This document shows positions 22,213 through 27,300 of a stretch of 27,300 nucleotides of DNA, piece by piece; the first letter of the stretch is position 1, and each line of letters opens with the position of its first letter. The notes under the pieces were generated by a model. It saw only the letters and a list, made by a program, of their open reading frames with translations. It ran no database searches and was not told the DNA's origin. The position numbers and the translations under genes are program-made. The DNA comes from Candidatus Adlerbacteria bacterium (GTDB taxonomy: Bacteria > Patescibacteriota > Minisyncoccia > Phycocordibacterales > SBAW01), in contig CAIMFR010000018.1 of NCBI GenBank assembly GCA_903840375.1, forward strand, positions 1-27,300, in the 5' to 3' direction.

Positions 22213-23262
22213 ATGAAGCAGATAAAACTATTCAAGCCTTATGTGAGCTGGAGGGCCGTATGGAATACGGTGCATGTGCTTCGCAGCGGGCAGCTTGCGG
22301 AAGGTCCACAGGTCAAGGCTTTTGAAAAAGAGTTTGGTGATGCCTTTAACGTCAAAAATGTCGCGACGGTCAATTCCGGAACGGCGGCTCTGGAGCTCGC
22401 GTATGAGCTTGCGGGTATCGGCGAAGGAGATGAAGTGATCACTCCGGTCCTCACCTGCACTGCCACAAACTTGCCTTTGCTCCATCGCAAAGCGACGATA
22501 GTTTTTGCCGACACCGCGCACGATCTCAACATCGATATTAAAGATGTTCGGAAGAAGATCACTCCACGCACAAAGGCGATCGTGTTCGTGCACTTCGGCG
22601 GCAACAACCGCGGACTGAAAGAGTTGCTCGAACTTGCAAAACAAAAAAACATCATCCTTATCGAGGATGCTGCGCAGGCGATCGGTTCAAGTTTTTGGGG
22701 CAAGGCAGATTTTACCTGTGTATCGCTTCAGGCTATCAAGGCTCTCACGTCCGGCGACGGAGGTGTGCTGATTTGCAAAGATGATGTCATGCATCAAAAG
22801 GCTCGGCGCTTGCGTTGGTTCGGCTACGACCGTGAGTTGAAGCAAAAGCTCGGCGACACCGACTTGCTCGAGGCCGGATATAAATATCACATGAACGATA
22901 TTTCTGCCGCCATCGGCCGCGGCAATCTTGCGGATATTAATAAAATTATTACGCACCAGCAGAAGTTGATGGTGGAGTACAAAGAGTTCGGCATCACTGC
23001 TCATCCCTGGTTTGCTTGCATGCTCGTGCCGAGGCGAGAGGAGCTCCGCGCACATTTAAAAGAGCGAGGTGTCGAGGGTGGTGTGTATCACTATCGTAAT
23101 GACCAGTACGCGGTCTTCGGCGGTCCGGTGAAGCCGGGCAAATTTCCAATAATGGACGAGATAGAAGATCAGTATCTTTTATTGCCGATGCATATGGAAG
23201 TTACAGTGGCCGATGTTCGCATGATCGCAAGTATTATTAAAGAATTTTACGATAGAGAATGA
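22213..23262 (+). CDS. DegT/DnrJ/EryC1/StrS-family sugar aminotransferase
   Basis: From ATG 22213 the protein has 349 residues. It begins KQIKLFKPYVSWRAVWNTVHVLRSGQLAEGP, the standard family start. The PLP lysine is Lys176 in SLQAIKALTSGDGG, preceded by IIEDAAQAIGS whose Asp binds the pyridine nitrogen. It adds an amino group to a keto sugar nucleotide with glutamate as usual donor. The dehydratase 235 nt upstream could supply the substrate. The stop overlaps the next start (ATGA at 23259). Confidence 0.9.
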   Translation: MKQIKLFKPYVSWRAVWNTVHVLRSGQLAEGPQVKAFEKEFGDAFNVKNVATVNSGTAALELAYELAGIGEGDEVITPVLTCTATNLPLLHRKATIVFADTAHDLNIDIKDVRKKITPRTKAIVFVHFGGNNRGLKELLELAKQKNIILIEDAAQAIGSSFWGKADFTCVSLQAIKALTSGDGGVLICKDDVMHQKARRLRWFGYDRELKQKLGDTDLLEAGYKYHMNDISAAIGRGNLADINKIITHQQKLMVEYKEFGITAHPWFACMLVPRREELRAHLKERGVEGGVYHYRNDQYAVFGGPVKPGKFPIMDEIEDQYLLLPMHMEVTVADVRMIASIIKEFYDRE

Positions 23263-24092
23263 AAAAGCTGGCGGTCATTGCGGGCGGGTGGCATTTCCCG
23301 ATTACTTTTTTTGAGCAGATTGCTGCGCAGAAAATTCCTGACGGTTGGGAAGTAGATTTATTTTGCGTGTCGCATCGCGACCCTGTGCATGCCGCGAAAG
23401 ACAAGGTGGAGATCTTGGCGAATCTAGGCTACGACCGCCGTGGTTTATTCGACCGACTTCTCTATCGCAAAGTTGCGACCGTAGCGGAGGTAGAGGTGCT
23501 TGGCTGGAAGTATGAGCTTGTGCCGAATACGATGGGGGACTTTGGTAACACGAACCAGTGGCTGGAGAAAAATGATTACAAAAAGTACGACAAATTTCTC
23601 ATCACGCACGACGACAATTTTATTCTGACGGATCAAATGTTCATGGCAGTTTTGCCGCAGGACGATTGGCTCATCTGTACGAATACAACGGGCAATTCAC
23701 AGCGTCGTTTACGGCAATATCTGCATCTTCCGAAACCATTTTCTTTGCGTGGCTCGTTCGAGTTTTTCACACGCGAGATGATGGATATGCTTGGCGGTAA
23801 GTTCGACCTTTCTCGCACGACGTTGACGCGCGTCGGTGTCACTTCGTCATCGGCGACAAACATGTCTGAGCTTTCAGACTGGAATCAAAACGACAAACCG
23901 TTGAGAGACTTTGTGCGCACACATAAATTGGAAAGCCGGATCAGAGCGTTCTCGCCATTTTATCGCATGAGCGTTTATTGCCTCGAAGGCGAGCGCGGAT
24001 TCATCCACAAGACGGATAGATCGAATACAAAAGAGGAGGATCGTGGGCTTGATATGATAGAACGGTACTATGCACGAAAAACATTCGTTTAA
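23259..24092 (+). CDS. Unrecognised protein of the glycan cluster, possibly a GT-A transferase
   Basis: The 277-residue soluble protein starts MKKLAVIAGGWHFPITFFEQIA. It contains KFLITHDDNFILTDQMF, where HDDN could be the metal-binding DxD-like motif of a GT-A glycosyltransferase, and a C-terminal helix-rich end. It has no signal peptide. It overlaps the aminotransferase stop by 4 nt and is followed by a GT4 gene, so it works in the same pathway. I do not recognise its family. A glycosyltransferase role is inference from the DD motif and the context. Confidence 0.7.
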   Translation: MKKLAVIAGGWHFPITFFEQIAAQKIPDGWEVDLFCVSHRDPVHAAKDKVEILANLGYDRRGLFDRLLYRKVATVAEVEVLGWKYELVPNTMGDFGNTNQWLEKNDYKKYDKFLITHDDNFILTDQMFMAVLPQDDWLICTNTTGNSQRRLRQYLHLPKPFSLRGSFEFFTREMMDMLGGKFDLSRTTLTRVGVTSSSATNMSELSDWNQNDKPLRDFVRTHKLESRIRAFSPFYRMSVYCLEGERGFIHKTDRSNTKEEDRGLDMIERYYARKTFV

Positions 24093-24096
24093 AACT

Positions 24097-25134
24097 ATGC
24101 GCGTGCTCTATCTCTTTAATCGCCCTCGCGGCGATGACGCGCGTCGCGTGTTGGCGGGCGAGATGCACGACAACAATTTCTATGGCATGTTCAGGCTGCC
24201 TCACTTTGGGGTCAGAGCGGAGATGTTGGAGCTTGAACAATTTTTACCGCAACGGCTCTGCGCTGTGCTTCGATGGATATTGCGTTTCTACTCCTCACAT
24301 TTACCAGTCTACCCGCTCTTTTTTCGATACGATATCGTGTTCACTTCCGGTGCATATGGCACACAGTTGGTACATACCGTTTTGCATGTTCGACGGCCGA
24401 AGTGGGTGATGTATGACTTCAGCATCACCGGCCTTATTGGAGAAGGAAAGACGCTGCATCAAAAAGTTTTTAAATGGATGGTCGGTCGCGCGGCCGGCAT
24501 TGTCACCATCAGCGAGCGGGAGGCAGAGCGATTGCGGACAATGTTCCCTCGGCTGCGAGAAAAAATAAAATTCATACCGCTCGGCGTGGATTTGGCATAT
24601 TTCGCACCGCGCAGTATTTCACAAAAAAGGCAGGTGTTCGCGCCTGGTCTTGATCCGTGCCGAGACTACACAACGGTGTTCTCGGCGACAGACGGGCTTG
24701 TGCCGCTCCTGGTGAGTCGATCACGCGCGATCGATGACATGGGCACGCTGCCGAGGCATGTGACCACTACTTTTTTTGATGCGCATACGATACTTAATGC
24801 CTATGCTGAATCGAAGGTTGTCATCGTATCGCTCGACATACGAAATGGGATAAACGATGCGGCGGGCACGACCACGGTCGTCGAAGCGATGGCGATGGGT
24901 AAGGCAATTGTCGCGACGCGCACGCCTACATCGGAGTCGTATATTGTCGATGGAGTGAACGGTATTCTGGTGCCGCAGTGCGACCCTGCTGCGATGCACA
25001 ATGCAATAAAAAAATTACTCGATGATGATGTGCTGCGCGCAGCGCTTGGCAAAAATGCGCGTGAGTTTGCAGAAAAAAATCTTGATGCAGAACTAATGGC
25101 AGAATGTTTTGCAGAATTTTTCCGTGCGTTTTAA
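24097..25134 (+). CDS. Glycosyltransferase family 4
   Basis: From ATG 24097 the protein has 345 residues, beginning RVLYLFNRPRGDDARRVLAG. It has FTSGAYGTQLVHTVLHVRRPKWVMYDF in the N-domain, FIPLGVDLAYFAP at the domain junction, and DAAGTTTVVEAMAMGKAIVATRTPTS, the donor-binding end with the second EX7E glutamate. The segment DLRN..DAAGTTTVVE lacks the canonical first glutamate. An ATG at 24070 in frame would overlap the previous gene by 23 nt. I prefer 24097 because the first strand begins there. Its stop codon shares bases with that of the minus-strand gene. Confidence 0.87.
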   Translation: MRVLYLFNRPRGDDARRVLAGEMHDNNFYGMFRLPHFGVRAEMLELEQFLPQRLCAVLRWILRFYSSHLPVYPLFFRYDIVFTSGAYGTQLVHTVLHVRRPKWVMYDFSITGLIGEGKTLHQKVFKWMVGRAAGIVTISEREAERLRTMFPRLREKIKFIPLGVDLAYFAPRSISQKRQVFAPGLDPCRDYTTVFSATDGLVPLLVSRSRAIDDMGTLPRHVTTTFFDAHTILNAYAESKVVIVSLDIRNGINDAAGTTTVVEAMAMGKAIVATRTPTSESYIVDGVNGILVPQCDPAAMHNAIKKLLDDDVLRAALGKNAREFAEKNLDAELMAECFAEFFRAF

Positions 25135-26036
25135 GCGACCAAAAACGAGCGCGCTTTTTTCTTTTCTATCTTTCCATTTGTCACTGTGAGGTAAGGAAGG
25201 CTGCTCTGTTTCGGAAAAAATATCGGATAGAGAAAAAGGAATACCGATTGCGCGTGCGGCAAGCAGCGCGACCAGAGGCTGAAGAATATTCTCTGCAGAA
25301 GCAGTGCATGCCGGACAAGCCGTGATTGGATGTCGCGCTGCTCCGCCTTATATTTCGCGATCTGTTTGCTCTGCTGCGCAGAGCTTTTTCTGAACATGCT
25401 GACTTCAACATTGAGCGACCACAGCGGCGCGAACTTTGCGAACTGCGTCCAGAGCCAATAGTCGCCTGCAACGCGATAGCTGGTCGGAATAGCGCTTATC
25501 TTTTTCCACAAACCGGCTCGCCAAAACACGCTGTCCTGCTCTACGAAATACGCCTGCATGCCGTAGATGCCGCGCGCGAGCCACACTTGGTCGTATAAGA
25601 AACATTTTCCGTGCCGCACGAGCGCGCTGTCTTCGTCGATCTGCCCCGATGTTCCTTTAAGCCATTCGATCTTCGGAAATGCTTCGAAGGTCTGCGCTAT
25701 TGATCGGAGCGCTCCAGGTAGATAGAGGTCGTCAGCATTGATGTATGCATACACGTCGCCGGTCGCGGTGGCGAACCCTTTGTTTATTGCATCGTACATG
25801 CCGGCATCTTTTTCCGACACCCATGACAAAGAAATATTTTTGCAGCGGATCGGATAATCGCCGTGCTTGAGCGTCTCCTCGTATTTTTTAATTATCTCAA
25901 TTGTGTTGTCGGTAGAACCGCCGTCGCGGATGATGTACTCGATGGAAAAATCACCTTCCTGCGAAAAGATACTTTCGATGGTCTCAGCGATCCAGCGTTC
26001 TGCGTTGAAACACGGTGTGACAATGGAGAATTTCAT
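25131..26036 (-). CDS. Glycosyltransferase family 2
   Basis: The 301-residue protein has the GT-A pattern: FSIVTPCFNAERWIAETIESIFSQ, RDGGSTDNT (38-46), SEKDAGMYDAINKGF and the metal-binding INADD with Asp102-Asp103. DAGMYDAINKG is characteristic of a large GT2 subgroup of polysaccharide cluster enzymes. It transfers a sugar from a nucleotide donor with inversion. It overlaps the upstream GT2 gene by four bases (ATGA), so translation is coupled. It is the last gene of the minus-strand unit, and no terminator is seen between it and the convergent gene. Confidence 0.92.
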   Translation of the reverse strand: MKFSIVTPCFNAERWIAETIESIFSQEGDFSIEYIIRDGGSTDNTIEIIKKYEETLKHGDYPIRCKNISLSWVSEKDAGMYDAINKGFATATGDVYAYINADDLYLPGALRSIAQTFEAFPKIEWLKGTSGQIDEDSALVRHGKCFLYDQVWLARGIYGMQAYFVEQDSVFWRAGLWKKISAIPTSYRVAGDYWLWTQFAKFAPLWSLNVEVSMFRKSSAQQSKQIAKYKAEQRDIQSRLVRHALLLQRIFFSLWSRCLPHAQSVFLFLYPIFFPKQSSLPYLTVTNGKIEKKKARSFLVA

Positions 26037-26884
26037 ACAAGATATTTTTCATATTTCGCCAATGCGGCGTAGTCGGGATTTTTCACGCGCCAAAGGTAGA
26101 GCGGTAGTGTGAACGCCCAGCTGTTTTTGAATGTCTCTGCGACCTGGAAAACGAAGTCTCGACCGACGCCGCGCCCGCTTTTCGCAGGCCATATGCGGTC
26201 GTCGCGTTGGCGGAATTGCACTTTTTTTATTACTTCACGCTTGAAGAACATGCTGTTGTCAGCACCAGGGTACGAGACTTCCGGTTTCAAGAAAAGTCTG
26301 CGCACAAATGGAATCCTGCGCTTGATAAAAAACGGCACGAAGCGGTGCGGAAACCAGTTGCGCATCAGTAAGCCTTTTGCCTCCGCCGTGCGCGCAGTTG
26401 TTTCGTCGGGGAGTAACACGAAGTCAGGGTGGTCATGCACAAAAGTCTCAACATTGAGTTTTTTGCCGACGAGATCTTCTCTGAATGGTATGCAATCGGT
26501 TGTAATGAGTGTGGCGTTGTATTGCATTGCAAGATCGTACTGCACCGCGACGCGGTTCAAGAGCGACGCGTCATCGGCATCTTGAAAGGTTATCCATTCG
26601 CCGCGCGATTGTTCCATCGCGTAGTTGCGTGCGAGGTAGCCGACGCTGATGTTCGTGCCGCGAAAGTCCACGCGGTGCGGATCTTCATATGGACATAGTA
26701 GATAGCGTACACGTGGATCTTCCTTCTGCAATTTCTCGACAATCTCGCGCGTATTGTCTGTGCTCTTGTCATCCGAAACGATTATCTCCAGACTTTTATA
26801 AGTCTGTTCCATGATTGAGCGCACAGCGACCTCCAGCGTCTCGGCTTCGTTGTATGTCGGGATTATTACAGATATAAGTTCCAT
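26033..26884 (-). CDS. Glycosyltransferase family 2
   Basis: From ATG 26884 the protein has 283 residues: ISVIIPTYNEAETLEVAVRSIMEQ, VSDDKSTDNTREIV, then the metal-binding FQDADDASL with Asp102-x-Asp104-Asp105. A conserved-looking WRVKNPDYAALAKYEKYL ends the protein. The frame is open further upstream to 26968, but that part overlaps the preceding gene's end and has a low-complexity, basic sequence unlike an N-terminus of this family. It lies four nt from the end of the upstream GT4 gene. Confidence 0.9.
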   Translation of the reverse strand: MELISVIIPTYNEAETLEVAVRSIMEQTYKSLEIIVSDDKSTDNTREIVEKLQKEDPRVRYLLCPYEDPHRVDFRGTNISVGYLARNYAMEQSRGEWITFQDADDASLLNRVAVQYDLAMQYNATLITTDCIPFREDLVGKKLNVETFVHDHPDFVLLPDETTARTAEAKGLLMRNWFPHRFVPFFIKRRIPFVRRLFLKPEVSYPGADNSMFFKREVIKKVQFRQRDDRIWPAKSGRGVGRDFVFQVAETFKNSWAFTLPLYLWRVKNPDYAALAKYEKYLV

Positions 26885-26888
26885 GTGA

Positions 26889-27299
26889 TTATTTTTTCGC
26901 TTGTAATAATTTTTCGTACAGTTGTATGTGCTTCTTGAGCATGATATCCAATGTGTAATTTTCCACAACCGTCTGTCTCGTTGCTTTTCTGATCTCTTCG
27001 ATTGCGTGCTCGCTTAGTCCAAGAACATACGTGATGCCGCGTGCGAGATCTTGAGCATCTTGATAGTTTGCTATGTAGCCTGTCTTTTTGTGTTGTATGG
27101 CTTCATTTGCTATGCCTACAGGGAATGTAACTATCGGAGTGCCGCACGCCATGACCTGCGCTATGATGAGACCAAAATTTTCAGCCAATGAGGGATTCAG
27201 GAAAATATCAGAAGCAGAGTAATGTAGGCTGACGGACATTTCATCCGCCAAGTACGGCACGTACTGGATATTTCCAGAGGTTGCATCGCTCGCTTTCTC
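26889..27299 (-). CDS. Glycosyltransferase family 4, C-terminal part (cut by window edge)
   Basis: The frame enters from the right edge and ends at 26889. The visible 136 residues are the donor-binding end of a GT4 enzyme: SVSLHYSASDIFLNPSLAENFGLIIAQVMACGTPIVTF, with glutamate of the EX7E region in LAENFGLIIAQ (the second Glu is Gln here), and a C-terminal helix ending LLQAKK. The N-terminal domain and start lie outside the window. A GTG at 27260 is not the real start because the frame is open beyond it. Confidence 0.85.
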   Translation of the reverse strand, partial: EKASDATSGNIQYVPYLADEMSVSLHYSASDIFLNPSLAENFGLIIAQVMACGTPIVTFPVGIANEAIQHKKTGYIANYQDAQDLARGITYVLGLSEHAIEEIRKATRQTVVENYTLDIMLKKHIQLYEKLLQAKK

Positions 27300-27300
27300 A

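Noticed and set aside
1..27300. CRISPR array, tRNA or rRNA genes
   Set aside because: No regularly spaced direct repeats and no tRNA cloverleaf or rRNA stretch were noticed on either strand.

Overview
The window looks like a chromosomal segment of a Patescibacteria (Candidate Phyla Radiation) bacterium, most likely Parcubacteria-like. The reasons are a ribosomal-protein run with no uL30 gene between uS5 and uL15, a zinc-binding short uS14, an arginine/glycine-rich tail on uS5, very compact gene packing, and a large glycan gene cluster. No rRNA or tRNA gene, CRISPR array or intact insertion sequence was found. The lineage is an inference from gene content and order, not from a marker tree.

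Region 1 (1-7600) is core information processing. After the end of an unidentified gene and a terminator, a good promoter starts rpsN-rpsH-rplF-rplR-rpsE-rplO. secY and gmk follow, each preceded by an intergenic long inverted repeat (the one before secY folds as a multi-arm structure). A self-contained cassette (promoter, structured leader, Shine-Dalgarno, 211-aa protein of unknown function, terminator) sits between gmk and adk-map.

Region 2 (7600-13830) is accessory. It holds a PemK/MazF-like toxin on the minus strand without a visible antitoxin, a small membrane protein, a DUF4015-type putative glycoside hydrolase, a tandem pair of tiny SD-led genes with their own promoter and terminator, a soluble TraG/VirD4/HerA-like ATPase with a long disordered tail, and a secreted lamin-tail/PKD protein.

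Region 3 (13833-27300) is a surface-glycan cluster. It has five GT4 glycosyltransferases on the plus strand, a B12-type radical SAM protein, an exostosin-like glycosyltransferase, an NDP-sugar dehydratase/epimerase, a DegT-type aminotransferase and one unrecognised protein. It then meets, on the minus strand, two GT2 genes and a GT4 gene that runs off the window. The dehydratase and aminotransferase could together make an amino-sugar nucleotide for the transferases. The glycan itself (capsule, O-antigen-like or S-layer glycan) cannot be told from sequence.

Two signals run through the whole window. Most genes lack a Shine-Dalgarno sequence, and several transcription units have an extended -10 box only 6-13 nt before the start codon, which predicts leaderless mRNAs. 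By contrast four genes (5441, 9801, 10085, 17302) have strong SD sites; three of them follow a promoter at a distance and the fourth (10085) is second in the 9801 unit. All four lie in accessory units that end in intrinsic terminators. The most interesting unexplained pieces are the folded repeat before secY, the cassette at 5255-6150, and a minus-strand candidate RNA at about 21972-22168.
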